A stretch of 54,381 nucleotides of DNA from Oscillospiraceae bacterium (GCA_916988195.3 CAKASQ030000018.1:1-54381), one strand, 5' to 3'. Positions 34,538 through 42,883 are shown, counted from the first letter of the stretch. Made by a program: numbers and translations. The notes: generated by a model from the sequence alone, not told the origin.

Positions 34538-35953
34538 TTAAAGCGAGATTTCCTCGGCGCAGCTTTCGGCGTTTTTGCACAGCGCGCGGCACTTTGCGGT
34601 AAACGCGTGCACCTGCTCGGGGCAGCGGCCAATGTACTGCGAGGGCTCCATGTGAGACTTGATCTCTTCTTCCGTCATGCCGAACGCGGGTTCGGCGGCC
34701 AGGGCTGCAATGAGGTCCCAGCGCTCGCCGTTTTTCATCTGCGCGGTTGCCTCCATCGAGGCCTTGCGGATGATCTCATGCACCTGCTGGCGGTCGCCGC
34801 CATGCTTGACGGCGGCCATGAGAAGATTCTCGGTCGCGATAAAGGGGAGATACTCGTTTACAAAGCGCGCGACGATCTTTTCGTTCACGTGCAGTCCCTT
34901 CGTGACGTTCTGCATCAGCCGCAGAATGCCGTCACAGGCCAAAAATGCCTCGGGAAGCGAGATGCGGCGGTTGGCAGAATCGTCGAGCGTCCGCTCGAGC
35001 CACTGCGTGGAGGCTGTCATCGGCGCGTTCATTGCGTCCGCCATAATATACCGGGAGAGCGAGCAGATGCGCTCGCAGCGCATGGGGTTTCTCTTATAGG
35101 GCATCGCCGACGAGCCGACCTGCGAGGACTCAAACGGCTCTTCGACCTGCCGGTCGTGCTGCAAAAGGCGGATATCGTTCGCGAACCGGCAGCAGCTCTG
35201 CGCGATGGATGACAGAACGTTCAAAATCCGGCTGTCAAGCTTCCGGGGATAGGTCTGTCCGCACACGTCATAGAGCCGGTCGAAGCCGAAGCTTGCGGCA
35301 ATTTTTTGGTTCATCTCGTCGATTTTTGCGTTGTCGTCCTCAAAGAGCGAGACGAAGCTTGCCTCCGTGCCGGTTGTGCCGCGGCAGCCTAAGAAACGGA
35401 TGGCGGAAATCACGTCGCGCAGCTCCTCTAAATCGAGCATCAGGTCTTGCAGCCAGAGCGTCGCGCGCTTGCCGACGGTGACCAGCTGCGCGGGCTGATA
35501 GTGTGTGTAGCCGAGGCAGGGGAGAGCGGCATACTGGTCTGCGAAGTCGCAGAGGTTCTGCATCGCGGCTTCCAGCTGCCCCTCTAAATAGCGAAGGCCA
35601 TCACGGTAAAGAATCAGGTCCGCGTTATCGGTCACGTAGCAGCTCGTCGCGCCGAGGTGGATGATGCCCTTTGCACCGGGTGCGTCCACACCGAACGCAT
35701 AGATGTGCGCCATCACGTCGTGCCGGATCTCCTTTTCCTTTTTGGACACCACGTCGTAATCGATCGGGCTTACGTGCGCGGCCAGTTCGTCAACCTGCGC
35801 CTGCGTAACGGGTAGACCCAGATCGTGCTGCGCCTGCGCCAGAGCGACCCAGAGCTTGCGCCACGTCTCGAACCGGCTGTCCGGGGAGAACAGGTGCAGC
35901 ATGTATTTTGACGCGTAGCGCGAGGCCAGCGGGCTTTCATAGGTGGGTTTCAT
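34538..35953 (-). CDS. purB: Adenylosuccinate lyase
   Basis: A 471-aa enzyme of the fumarase/aspartase superfamily, acting twice in purine synthesis (SAICAR to AICAR and adenylosuccinate to AMP). The signature GSSAMPYKRNPMRCERICSL carries the mobile-loop catalytic serine; GATSCYVTDNADL and LPCLGYTHYQPAQLVTVGKR, with the catalytic histidine, are also present. It starts MKPTYESPLASRYAS, typical of the longer clostridial form. It lies 16 bp downstream of purA on the same strand, so the two enzymes of AMP synthesis from IMP are cotranscribed. Confidence 0.95.
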   Translation of the reverse strand: MKPTYESPLASRYASKYMLHLFSPDSRFETWRKLWVALAQAQHDLGLPVTQAQVDELAAHVSPIDYDVVSKKEKEIRHDVMAHIYAFGVDAPGAKGIIHLGATSCYVTDNADLILYRDGLRYLEGQLEAAMQNLCDFADQYAALPCLGYTHYQPAQLVTVGKRATLWLQDLMLDLEELRDVISAIRFLGCRGTTGTEASFVSLFEDDNAKIDEMNQKIAASFGFDRLYDVCGQTYPRKLDSRILNVLSSIAQSCCRFANDIRLLQHDRQVEEPFESSQVGSSAMPYKRNPMRCERICSLSRYIMADAMNAPMTASTQWLERTLDDSANRRISLPEAFLACDGILRLMQNVTKGLHVNEKIVARFVNEYLPFIATENLLMAAVKHGGDRQQVHEIIRKASMEATAQMKNGERWDLIAALAAEPAFGMTEEEIKSHMEPSQYIGRCPEQVHAFTAKCRALCKNAESCAEEISL

Positions 35954-35969
35954 GTGATCGACCTCTTAC

Positions 35970-37244
35970 TTAGCGGTAGATGATCTCATCGCGCTTTGCG
36001 CCGACGGAGACGTAGCTGATGTGGCAGCCGATCTGCTTTTCGATGTACTCGACGTAGTTGCGAGCTTCGACGGGCAGGTCTTCATACTTGCGTACGCCGG
36101 AGATATCGCAGCCCCAGCCGGGCATGGCGGTCATGACGGGCTTTGCCTTGTCGATGACGGCCGTGAACGGGAAGTCGTCGGTCTTTTCGCCGTCTACTTC
36201 ATACTGCTCGCAGATGGGGATTTCCTTCATGTAGGACAGAACGTCGAGCTTCGTCAGGGCAACCTCGGTCGCGCCCTGGATCTGGCAGCCGTAGCGGGTC
36301 GCAACGATGTCGATAGGGCCGACGCGGCGGGGACGGCCGGTAGACGCGCCGTATTCCGCGCCTGCTTTGCGCAGCTTCTCGGCTTCCTCACCGAACCATT
36401 CGGCTGTGAACGGGCCTTCGCCGACGCAGGTGGAGTATGCCTTCACGATACCGACCGTGCGGTCAACATGGCTGCCCGGAATGCCCGCGCCGACGCACGC
36501 GTAGCCCGCGTTGGAGGAGGAAGAGGACGTGTAGGGGAAAATGCCGAAGTCAATGTCGCGGAGCGCACCGAGCTGCGCCTCAAACATGATGTTCTTGCCG
36601 GCGGCCTGCGCGTCATACATATATTTTGTCGTGTTGCAGATATAGGGTGCGAGCTTCTCGCCGAACTCCTTGCACCACGCGAGCATATCTTCGAGTTTGT
36701 AGGGCTCGGCTCCGTAGACGTTCTGGATCGTGAGGTTTTTCCACTCGAGAATGGAGGCAAGGCGCTTCTCGAGATACTCCGGATACAGGAGTTCGCCGAC
36801 CATGATGGTCTTCTTCTGGTACTTGTCGGAGTAGACCGGCGCAATGCCGCGCAGCGTCGAGCCGTACTTCTTGTCCTTGAGGCGTGCTTCTTCCAGACCG
36901 TCGAGCGCGCGGTGATAGGGGAAGACGATGGTCGCGCGGTCGGAGATCTTGAAGTTTTCCGGCGTGATGGGCACACCTGCGTCCTTGAGCGCGGACATTT
37001 CCTTCCAAAGGTCCTCAATGTCGATGACAACGCCGTTGCCCAGCACGTTCACAACGCCGGGCAGGCAGATGCCAGAGGGAATCAGGTGCAGGGCAAATTT
37101 ACCGTATTCGTTCACGATGGTGTGACCGGCGTTGTTGCCGCCCTGATAGCGGCAGACAATGTCGTATTCTCTTGCAATGAGGTCGACCATACGGCCCTTG
37201 CCCTCGTCGCCCCAGTTGATGCCAACAATTGCGCAGTTACTCAT
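35970..37244 (-). CDS. purA: Adenylosuccinate synthetase
   Basis: A 424-aa enzyme joining IMP and aspartate with GTP hydrolysis, the first step from IMP to AMP. The ATG at 37244 (MSNCAIVGINWGDEGKGR) is preferred because AAGGAG lies 10 nt upstream, while a TTG 9 nt earlier is too close to it. The GDEGKG P-loop motif, the GNNAGHTIV catalytic region with the conserved histidine, and GRPRRVGPIDIVATRY near the nucleotide site are all present. It leads the purA-purB unit. No purine riboswitch or PurR-type box is evident upstream. Confidence 0.95.
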   Translation of the reverse strand: MSNCAIVGINWGDEGKGRMVDLIAREYDIVCRYQGGNNAGHTIVNEYGKFALHLIPSGICLPGVVNVLGNGVVIDIEDLWKEMSALKDAGVPITPENFKISDRATIVFPYHRALDGLEEARLKDKKYGSTLRGIAPVYSDKYQKKTIMVGELLYPEYLEKRLASILEWKNLTIQNVYGAEPYKLEDMLAWCKEFGEKLAPYICNTTKYMYDAQAAGKNIMFEAQLGALRDIDFGIFPYTSSSSSNAGYACVGAGIPGSHVDRTVGIVKAYSTCVGEGPFTAEWFGEEAEKLRKAGAEYGASTGRPRRVGPIDIVATRYGCQIQGATEVALTKLDVLSYMKEIPICEQYEVDGEKTDDFPFTAVIDKAKPVMTAMPGWGCDISGVRKYEDLPVEARNYVEYIEKQIGCHISYVSVGAKRDEIIYR

Positions 37245-37286
37245 GTTCGTCAATCTCCTTCAATGGTTCATTTATTATCTTCGGGT

Positions 37287-37314
37287 ATTATAGCACGGAA
37301 ACGGCATAAGTAAA
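37287..37314 (-). promoter_or_regulatory. Promoter of purA-purB
   Basis: On the minus strand TTTACT and a perfect TATAAT are spaced 16 bp apart, about 45 bp before the purA start. Confidence 0.6.
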
Positions 37315-37387
37315 TCATTTGTTTTGGATACTCGATATTAGAACTGCTAATGTCTGAATTTTCTAATCCACACATTCCTTTGAAGAT

Positions 37388-37423
37388 AGAAAAACTCCTC
37401 AGATTCCGAAGAATCTGAGGAGT
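37388..37423 (-). terminator. Terminator of tRNA-Leu
   Basis: ACTCCTCAGATTC-CGAA-GAATCTGAGGAGT is a perfect 13-bp stem. On the minus strand it is followed by TTTTTC. It abuts the encoded CCA end of the tRNA. Confidence 0.95.
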
Positions 37424-37511
37424 TGGTGCGCGAGGCGGGACTTGAACCCGCACGTCCGGAGTGGACACTAGAACCTGAATCTAGCGAGTCTGCCAATTCC
37501 ACCACTCGCGC
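37424..37511 (-). tRNA. tRNA-Leu (anticodon CAG)
   Basis: An 88-nt class II tRNA with encoded CCA. The acceptor stem GCGCGAG pairs with CTCGCGC; the anticodon arm is CTAGA-TTCAGGT-TCTAG with CAG at positions 34-36; a long variable arm (TGTCCACTCCGGACG) follows, as in leucine tRNAs; the T arm is GCGGG-TTCAAGT-CCCGC. It has its own promoter and terminator. Confidence 0.95.
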
Positions 37512-37543
37512 ATGATTTGCTGCGGTCTCGCGACTGCTCCCGT

Positions 37544-37572
37544 ATAGTACCACAGGCGGCGCAAAAAGTCAA
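37544..37572 (-). promoter_or_regulatory. Promoter of tRNA-Leu
   Basis: On the minus strand TTGACT and TACTAT are spaced 17 bp apart, with the -10 box about 33 bp upstream of the tRNA 5' end. Confidence 0.75.
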
Positions 37573-37857
37573 GCTCTTTTTTCTGCGTTTTTCTCCCACG
37601 ATGTTCTCCTGAACGTGCCGCACCATGCGCGAGCGGGGGGACAGGCTTCGGAAAAGAGAGCATGCCGGACGCACCACCGCCGCCAGCTTTGCAGCTGACG
37701 GCGGTGGCTGTTTCGAATGAATGTATGTAAAAACACATGGCAGGGCTGCGCGAACACACATTCCTTCGGCGTCCTTCGGGCAAGGGGAGCGCTCTTGCCG
37801 CCCGGGTCCATATTCACTCGCTGCCTATAAGATAGCATATTTCATCCAAAAACGCAA
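37573..37857 (-). other. Gene-free structured stretch, possible small RNA
   Basis: No reading frame here looks coding. The minus strand has a candidate promoter (TTGCGT at 37857-37852, TATCTT at 37834-37829, 17-bp spacing). A strong hairpin follows near 37673-37706: CCACCGCCG-t-CAGCT, GCAA tetraloop, AGCTG-g-CGGCGGTGG. If transcribed it would yield an RNA of about 250 nt that runs up to the tRNA-Leu promoter. I could not match it to SRP RNA, 6S RNA, tmRNA or RNase P RNA motifs. Confidence 0.3.
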
Positions 37858-37908
37858 GCCTAAAAATTAAAAATATAAAACTTCCTGCCGACAAAATTCT
37901 ACAAAATA

Positions 37909-37937
37909 TAGACATTTCGGTAAAAATACGTCATAAT
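37909..37937 (+). promoter_or_regulatory. Promoter of the ECF sigma/anti-sigma pair
   Basis: TAGACA and CATAAT are spaced 17 bp apart, about 77 bp before the sigma factor start. It fits the vegetative consensus better than a typical ECF promoter. Confidence 0.5.
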
Positions 37938-38014
37938 ACTGGCGGATACGATCAAAGTGCGCGCCGCGTGGCTGCAACAAAAGCGCCGCATTGCGCGACC
38001 TGTAGGGTGACAGC

Positions 38015-38602
38015 ATGCTGAAAGAAATGACAGGGGAGGGATGCACCATAGAAGATACGGGTTTGCTGCGTCGGCTGCGGCAGAAAAGCGCGGGTGCGCT
38101 GGAGGAGGCTGTCAGGCAATACGGCGCTTATGTGATGGCCATCATACGAAACCGGAGCCGCGGCGTTCTGACGGCGGAGGACCAGGAGGAAATTGCGTCG
38201 GATGTGTTTGTAAGCCTGTGGCGCGGAGCAAAGAGCATTTCGCGCGGGCAGCTTCGTCCGTGGCTCGGCGCAGTGGCGAGAAACCAGACGGCGGACGCCA
38301 TGCGGCGCAAGCGGGTATATGTGCCGCTGGAGGATGATACGCTCATAAGCCTGGAGCCGCTCTGGGAGCGGATGTATGAGAGCCAGCGCTGTGAGGCCAT
38401 CCGAAGCGCACTTCTGGCGCTGTCGGATGAGGATCGGGAGATTTTTTACCGGTTTTACGATCTGGCGCAGACGGCCGCGCAGATTGCGGAGGCGATGCAG
38501 ATGAATGCGTCGACCGTGCGTTCGCGGCTGATGCGGGGAAGGGAAACACTTCGAAAAGAGCTTACTGAAGGAGGATTGCTTTGTGAAGACGAGTTGGGAT
38601 AA
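38015..38602 (+). CDS. ECF-type sigma-70 family RNA polymerase sigma factor
   Basis: A 195-aa alternative sigma factor. Region 2 spans about residues 28-100, with VRQYGAYVMAIIRNRS, EEIASDVFVSLWRGA and RPWLGAVARNQTADAMRRKR. Region 4 spans about 132-185, with LALSDEDREIF and the helix-turn-helix QIAEAMQMNASTVRSRLMRGRE. No region 3 is present, as expected for ECF factors. The gene overlaps the next one by 20 bp, which encodes a single-span membrane protein of the DUF4179 kind, the usual anti-sigma partner in Clostridia. The inducing signal is unknown. Confidence 0.88.
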   Translation: MLKEMTGEGCTIEDTGLLRRLRQKSAGALEEAVRQYGAYVMAIIRNRSRGVLTAEDQEEIASDVFVSLWRGAKSISRGQLRPWLGAVARNQTADAMRRKRVYVPLEDDTLISLEPLWERMYESQRCEAIRSALLALSDEDREIFYRFYDLAQTAAQIAEAMQMNASTVRSRLMRGRETLRKELTEGGLLCEDELG

Positions 38603-39707
38603 ACTCATGCGCTATGCGCCGGAGCGGGAGTATCCGCTTGCGCCGTTGCAGCCGGACGAGGCGGCGCGGATTGTGGAACAGACGATGCAGAAGGCGGGGA
38701 TCAAAACGAAAAAAACGGCGCGCCCCATTCGGGCGGCAGCGCTTGCGGCGGCCATTGCGGCGCTTTTGTGCGTCAGTGCGCTTGCGGCGTTCCGGCTTGG
38801 CTGGTTTGACCGGCTGTTTGGCGGCTCTGCCGCGCTGGTGGAGAGTAAGGTAACGGCCTACGACGAGACGGCGCAATATGATGTGACGCTTCCGAGCTAT
38901 ACGGAACAGGAGCAGGCGATGATCGCCGAGGGCACGATGCAGGTGCCGGAGCAGGCGGAGGCGACGGAAACGGGCGTATCGGCAAGGACAGACGAGTTTG
39001 TCTTCACGTTAGACTCGATGCTGGCCTCGAAGGACACCCTGTACGCCGTTTTGCGGATCGAAGCGCGGACCCAGGAGGCTGAGCAGGAGCTTGCCGCGTG
39101 GAAGGAAACGAGCTTTTTAGACCGCGAGCGCAATGGGGCGCTTCTGGTCCTCGCGCAGAACAACACAGGGGAAGGCCATGAGCGCGAGTGGAAAAACGGC
39201 GGTATGGGCATGGATATTTTAGAGGTGGACGATGGTACGGCCTACGCGCTTTTGACGAACAACGGCGGCGAATTTGCGCCCGGAGACCTCATTTTGTTTG
39301 ATATGAGCTACCACGGCGAGAACTTCCACCTCTTTGAAGTCCCGGTTCCGGAGCAGCTCGAGGAGGAGCTTACGATTTCGCTGGACACATCCCGCTACGA
39401 AGGAAAGAGCTACCGTTGGGATACGGCGACGATCACACCCATTTCCTTCCGCTTAGACGGCAGCGGGGGAGTGGGACATGACGAGACGGCCGTCATGTTG
39501 ACGCTCAAGGACGGGACAAACTTTTCTCTGACGACGCCCGGAAATGGCGCATATGCGCCCTACGGCACGTACGGTGCGCTCGGCTTTTCCGGAACAGGGA
39601 GCGGAGAGGACAGCCGGATCAAGGACAACTGGCGGTTTTCGCGTCTGCTTGACCTGAACGAGCTTGCGTCCATTACGGTCGACGGCGTGACTTACTCACT
39701 GGAATAA
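38583..39707 (+). CDS. Membrane-anchored DUF4179-like anti-sigma factor
   Basis: A 374-aa protein. The GTG start at 38583 has GGAGG 8 nt upstream. A short cytoplasmic N-terminus (about 45 residues, DEAARIVEQTMQKAG) that would hold the sigma factor is followed by one membrane helix at about 47-67 (AALAAAIAALLCVSALAAF). An extracytoplasmic domain of about 300 residues follows, rich in acidic and aromatic residues, resembling DUF4179 proteins. The overlap with the sigma gene is the main evidence of function. The ligand or stress sensed outside is not known. Confidence 0.75.
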   Translation: MKTSWDKLMRYAPEREYPLAPLQPDEAARIVEQTMQKAGIKTKKTARPIRAAALAAAIAALLCVSALAAFRLGWFDRLFGGSAALVESKVTAYDETAQYDVTLPSYTEQEQAMIAEGTMQVPEQAEATETGVSARTDEFVFTLDSMLASKDTLYAVLRIEARTQEAEQELAAWKETSFLDRERNGALLVLAQNNTGEGHEREWKNGGMGMDILEVDDGTAYALLTNNGGEFAPGDLILFDMSYHGENFHLFEVPVPEQLEEELTISLDTSRYEGKSYRWDTATITPISFRLDGSGGVGHDETAVMLTLKDGTNFSLTTPGNGAYAPYGTYGALGFSGTGSGEDSRIKDNWRFSRLLDLNELASITVDGVTYSLE

Positions 39708-39801
39708 GAAATTGCGAGCTTGGTAATGGACGGCGGGGCATGAGAAAGAGATAATGCACAAAAATATATTACTTTTTTTATATTATTTATACAGAAGAGA
39801 C

Positions 39802-39829
39802 TTGCATTTTTTAGAAATCTGCGTATAAT
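39802..39829 (+). promoter_or_regulatory. Promoter of the cation/proton antiporter
   Basis: TTGCAT and TATAAT are spaced 16 bp apart, about 40 bp before the start. No terminator is evident between the anti-sigma gene and this promoter. Confidence 0.75.
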
Positions 39830-39870
39830 GATGGATGCAAATTTAGTATCTATGAAATGAAGGAAGAAGT

Positions 39871-41166
39871 ATGAGAATTTTATTGTCGCTTTCTGTTGCA
39901 GTGCTGACGGGGCTTCTGATGACCCGTGTCGCAAAACCGCTGAAGCTGCCGTCCGTGACGGCGTATCTGGTTGCCGGCGTGTTGATCGGCCCGTACTGTC
40001 TGGGGCTTCTGGGGATTCAGGGGCTCGGCTTCCCGACCATGGCGGATGTTGAGAGCCTGTCCTTGATTTCCGATGTTGCGCTTGGCTTCATCGCGTTTTC
40101 CATCGGCAGCGAGTTCCGCGTCTCCGAGCTCAAAAAGACCGGCAAGCAGGCGCTTGTGGTCGGTGTTCTGCAGGCGCTGACCGCAACCTTCCTGGTCGAT
40201 ATCGCCTTGATTGCAGTCTGCCTGCTCACAAACGGGAAACTCTCTGTTGCGCAGGCCATTACCCTTGGCGCGATCGCGACGGCGACTGCTCCGGCGGCGA
40301 CGCTGATGGTCGTCCGGCAGTATAAGGCAAAGGGGCCGCTGGTCGATCTGCTGCTGCCGATCGTTGCGCTGGATGATGCGGTAGGCCTTGTGGTCTTCGC
40401 GGTATCGTTCGGCGTCGCGAAGGCGCTGAACACCAATTCGTTCGACATAATCTCAATTGTCGTTGACCCGCTGGTGGAAATCGTCTGCTCGCTGGTGCTC
40501 GGCGCACTTGGCGGCTGGGTTCTGACACAGCTGGAAAAGCTCTTCAATTCCAATACCAACCGGCTGAACATGACGATTGCGCTGGTGTTCATGGTCTCGG
40601 CGCTTGCCATGTGCGAGTTCCATGTGGGCCCTGTGACAGTCGGCTTCTCCTCGCTTCTGACGTGCATGATGCTCGGCACGATTTTCTGTAATCTCTGCCC
40701 GCTGTCCGAAGAGATCATGGCCAAGGCAGACCGCTGGACGAGTCCGCTTTTTGCCGCGTTCTTTGTCATATCCGGCGCACAGCTGGATCTTGGCGTGTTC
40801 GCGGACGGTTCGATCGTGCTCATCGGCATTGTGTACATTGTGATGCGCTCGCTCGGCAAGTACCTTGGCGCGCACTATTCTGCAAAGCTCATGAGATGCG
40901 AGCCGCAGATCTGCAAATATCTTGGTATCACGCTGCTGCCGCAGGCGGGCGTCGCGCTCGGCATGTGCGTCACGGCGCGGAGCCTTGGCGAACAGGGTGA
41001 GTTGATTCAGAATATCACGCTTTTTGCCATCTTGATCTATGAGCTGGTCGGTCCGCTGCTCACCAAAATGGCGCTGCAGGCGGCAGGGGAGATCGTTCCG
41101 ATGGACGACGCCGTCAAAAACCGCCGCAAAATCAATCTTGAAAAGGCCGCTGTGACCAAAAAGTAA
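39871..41166 (+). CDS. CPA2-family cation/proton antiporter (Kef/NapA type)
   Basis: A 431-aa integral membrane protein with about 12-13 hydrophobic segments. It shows the CPA2 pattern: LPSVTAYLVAGVLIGPYCLG near residue 29, GFIAFSIGSEFRVSELKKTG, the unwound-helix region ATATAPAATLMVVRQY, and the ion-binding double aspartate in VALDDAVGLVVFAVS near residue 170. It exchanges Na+ or K+ for protons. The C-terminal TrkA-N/RCK domain of full KefB/KefC proteins is absent; the protein ends soon after the last helix. Substrate cation cannot be decided. It is the last core gene before tRNA-Pro. Confidence 0.88.
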   Translation: MRILLSLSVAVLTGLLMTRVAKPLKLPSVTAYLVAGVLIGPYCLGLLGIQGLGFPTMADVESLSLISDVALGFIAFSIGSEFRVSELKKTGKQALVVGVLQALTATFLVDIALIAVCLLTNGKLSVAQAITLGAIATATAPAATLMVVRQYKAKGPLVDLLLPIVALDDAVGLVVFAVSFGVAKALNTNSFDIISIVVDPLVEIVCSLVLGALGGWVLTQLEKLFNSNTNRLNMTIALVFMVSALAMCEFHVGPVTVGFSSLLTCMMLGTIFCNLCPLSEEIMAKADRWTSPLFAAFFVISGAQLDLGVFADGSIVLIGIVYIVMRSLGKYLGAHYSAKLMRCEPQICKYLGITLLPQAGVALGMCVTARSLGEQGELIQNITLFAILIYELVGPLLTKMALQAAGEIVPMDDAVKNRRKINLEKAAVTKK

Positions 41167-41178
41167 GGCAGCATCGCC

Positions 41179-41217
41179 ATCGCCCGCCACAGTACAGCTT
41201 GTATTGCGGCGGGCGAT
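41179..41217. repeat. Hairpin after the antiporter gene
   Basis: ATCGCCCGCC and GGCGGGCGAT form a perfect 10-bp stem with a 19-nt loop, 13 bp after the stop codon. There is no T-run, so it is at best a weak terminator or an mRNA-stabilising hairpin. Confidence 0.55.
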
Positions 41218-41257
41218 CGGCAGCCCGATGAAATTTTAAAATTTTCGAAAAAAGGTC

Positions 41258-41286
41258 TTGCAAAAGCTGCCGCGATGTGGTACTAT
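41258..41286 (+). promoter_or_regulatory. Promoter of tRNA-Pro
   Basis: TTGCAA and TACTAT are spaced 17 bp apart; the -10 box ends 29 bp before the mature tRNA 5' end. Confidence 0.75.
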
Positions 41287-41315
41287 ATCTGAGCTGAATG
41301 AAATACAGCTTGTTT

Positions 41316-41392
41316 CCGGGTGTGGCGAAGTTTGGTATCGCGCTTGAATGGGGTTCAAGAGGCCGCTAGTTCGAATCTAGTCACTCGGACCA
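41316..41392 (+). tRNA. tRNA-Pro (anticodon GGG), integration target
   Basis: A 77-nt tRNA with encoded CCA. The acceptor CCGGGTG pairs with CACTCGG (one G-U); the D stem is GCGA/TCGC; the anticodon arm is CTTGA-ATGGGGT-TCAAG with GGG at 34-36; the T arm is GCTAG-TTCGAAT-CTAGT. Its last 46 bp, from the anticodon loop to CCA, are repeated at 45651-45696, so this gene is the attachment site of the adjacent element and is kept intact by it. Confidence 0.95.
41347..41392 (+). repeat. attL: left 46-bp direct repeat (tRNA-Pro 3' end)
   Basis: Runs from the anticodon loop (AATGGGGTTC) to the encoded CCA (CTCGGACCA) and is identical at all 46 positions to the copy at the right end of the element. 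Confidence 0.95.
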
Positions 41393-41396
41393 ACTT

Positions 41397-41436
41397 AGAA
41401 GACTTGAAATCATGTGATTTCGAGTCTTCTTTTTTG
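41397..41436 (+). terminator. Terminator just inside the left end of the element
   Basis: AGAAGACTTGAAATCA and TGATTTCGAGTCTTCT make a 16-bp stem (one U-G pair) with a 2-nt loop and TTTTTTT. It lies 4 bp after the tRNA CCA and would now terminate tRNA-Pro; the original host terminator lies beyond attR. Confidence 0.92.
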
Positions 41437-41482
41437 CTTTCTCAAACTTTCCGCTCTGTTTCCAAGTGTCGCACTATTTCGG

Positions 41483-41501
41483 TTTCTAACGGATTTCTAA
41501 C
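41483..41501. repeat. Left pair of putative integrase arm sites
   Basis: TTTCTAAC occurs twice with an 11-bp period (41483 and 41494), 91 bp from attL. An identical pair with the same period lies near the right end. Paired direct repeats at both ends are typical arm-type binding sites of Tn916/lambda-like integrases. Confidence 0.65.
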
Positions 41502-41505
41502 AGAC

Positions 41506-42660
41506 TCATCCACCCGTGCCATGCAGACAGTCGGTCAACTTCTCCGCCAATCCCTGTTTGCGGGTATTGTCCAGATGACCATAAATGTTTGCTGTCATCT
41601 GAATATCGCTGTGACCCATCCATTCCTGTACATCCTTGAGGTTGCAGCCGTTATTCAAAAGCAGACTGGCGCAGCTATGACGAAGCTCGTGAAAACGAAT
41701 ATGCGGAAGACCGTGCTTTTTCAAAAGGTTCGAGAATCGTTCGGAAATATAATCCGGTGAATACGGATGTCCGTCCGACCACTTGAACACGTAGTCGTTT
41801 TTCTGATAGGCTTTTCCAAACAGTCTTTGGTTTTCAGCTTCATCTGTTTTGGCTCGCAAAAAGATTTGCCGTGCTTCTTCTGTCAACGGAAAACTCCGCC
41901 GGCTGCTTTTGCTTTTCGTCTTGTCTTTTTCCACGGCTTTTGTGACCTTGCTAACCGTATGGCAAATTCTTACCAAATCATTCTCAAAATCAATGCTGTC
42001 CCATTTGAGCCCGAGCAATTCGCTTCTGCGCAAACCGTAAAGCGCTGTAATTTTGATGAGCGGCAGAAGCGGATCGCCGTCAAGTGCCTTGAAAAGCGTC
42101 TGTAACTGCTCCGCGCTGTAAAAGCTGGCTTCAAAGTGTTCCTTGCGCGGCAGTTCTACGAACTGGCACGGATTAGAGGCAATCATTCCTTCTTTGACAG
42201 CGTCTGTCAACGCCTGATACAAAATGTTCTTAAGCTGGCGCAGCGATGCAGCCGAGAGCCCACCCTTGCCGTCCAGACGACCGTTTGCATACTTTTCGTC
42301 AAAGTATGCTTGCAGCGCTTTCACATCGCAGTCGCAAAGTTTGAGTCCGTTTGCGTCAAAATAGGGAAGGACGTGCTTTTTGGCAATGAGGTCATAGCTT
42401 TGGTATGTCACATCATCTACGCGCCTTTTGACATTCGACAACCACTTGCGGACACATGCAGATAGCAGCATGTCAGAGTGGATAGTTGGGGAGGCTGTCT
42501 CTTCTTCCAAAAGTTTTTCACGCAGCATCTGTTCAGCCTTGCGCTTGTTGCCCTTGACCGGCAGGCCGGTTGAAATCCATTTCTGTTTGCGTTTGCCGTT
42601 TTCGGTGCTGTTCAGCACCATGTAGAATTTATCATTTTTTACTTGCAGGCTTCCTGTCAT
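41506..42660 (-). CDS. int: Tyrosine site-specific integrase
   Basis: A 384-aa phage/Tn916-type integrase that would recombine the tRNA-Pro attachment site. The N-terminal arm-binding domain (SLQVKNDKFYMVLN, about 1-50) is followed by a SAM-like core-binding domain (about 63-165) and the catalytic domain. Catalytic residues are visible: Arg211 in LYGLRRSELLGL, a lysine near 249, His324 and Arg327 in HELRHSCASLL, His350 in WMGHSDIQMT and the nucleophile Tyr360 in NIYGHL. The start follows AAAGGAG. It is the last gene of a rep-xis-int run read leftwards to attL. Confidence 0.93.
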   Translation of the reverse strand: MTGSLQVKNDKFYMVLNSTENGKRKQKWISTGLPVKGNKRKAEQMLREKLLEEETASPTIHSDMLLSACVRKWLSNVKRRVDDVTYQSYDLIAKKHVLPYFDANGLKLCDCDVKALQAYFDEKYANGRLDGKGGLSAASLRQLKNILYQALTDAVKEGMIASNPCQFVELPRKEHFEASFYSAEQLQTLFKALDGDPLLPLIKITALYGLRRSELLGLKWDSIDFENDLVRICHTVSKVTKAVEKDKTKSKSSRRSFPLTEEARQIFLRAKTDEAENQRLFGKAYQKNDYVFKWSDGHPYSPDYISERFSNLLKKHGLPHIRFHELRHSCASLLLNNGCNLKDVQEWMGHSDIQMTANIYGHLDNTRKQGLAEKLTDCLHGTGG

Positions 42661-42691
42661 TGCTTACTCCTTTCAGACATGCAGCCTGCTG

Positions 42692-42883
42692 TTATCGTTT
42701 TGCTGTGTAGCGTGCGGAGTTCAGATAGTCCAGCACGCACACTTTGGGAATCAGATATTTCGTTCCAATCCGTTTGTAACCTATCACACGCTCGTGCAGC
42801 AGGCGATAGGCGGATTTTTGACTTACGCCAAGCGCTTTTGCAAGCTCATCCGGCGTGAGTACATCGCGATAGTCGTTCAGCAT
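42692..42883 (-). CDS. xis: Excisionase-like helix-turn-helix protein
   Basis: A 63-aa MerR/excisionase-family DNA-binding protein (HTH_17 type): LTPDELAKALGVSQKSAYRLLHERVIGYKRIGTKYL region. Such proteins bend DNA at the attachment arms and favour excision. The start has AAGGAGG 7 nt upstream. It lies 12 bp after the rep stop and 31 bp before int, the usual xis-int order. Intact. Confidence 0.82.
   Translation of the reverse strand: MLNDYRDVLTPDELAKALGVSQKSAYRLLHERVIGYKRIGTKYLIPKVCVLDYLNSARYTAKR

Noticed and set aside
35970-37430. Purine riboswitch or PurR box before purA
   Set aside because: No purine aptamer motifs, no terminator/antiterminator pair and no repeated box were found between tRNA-Leu and purA.
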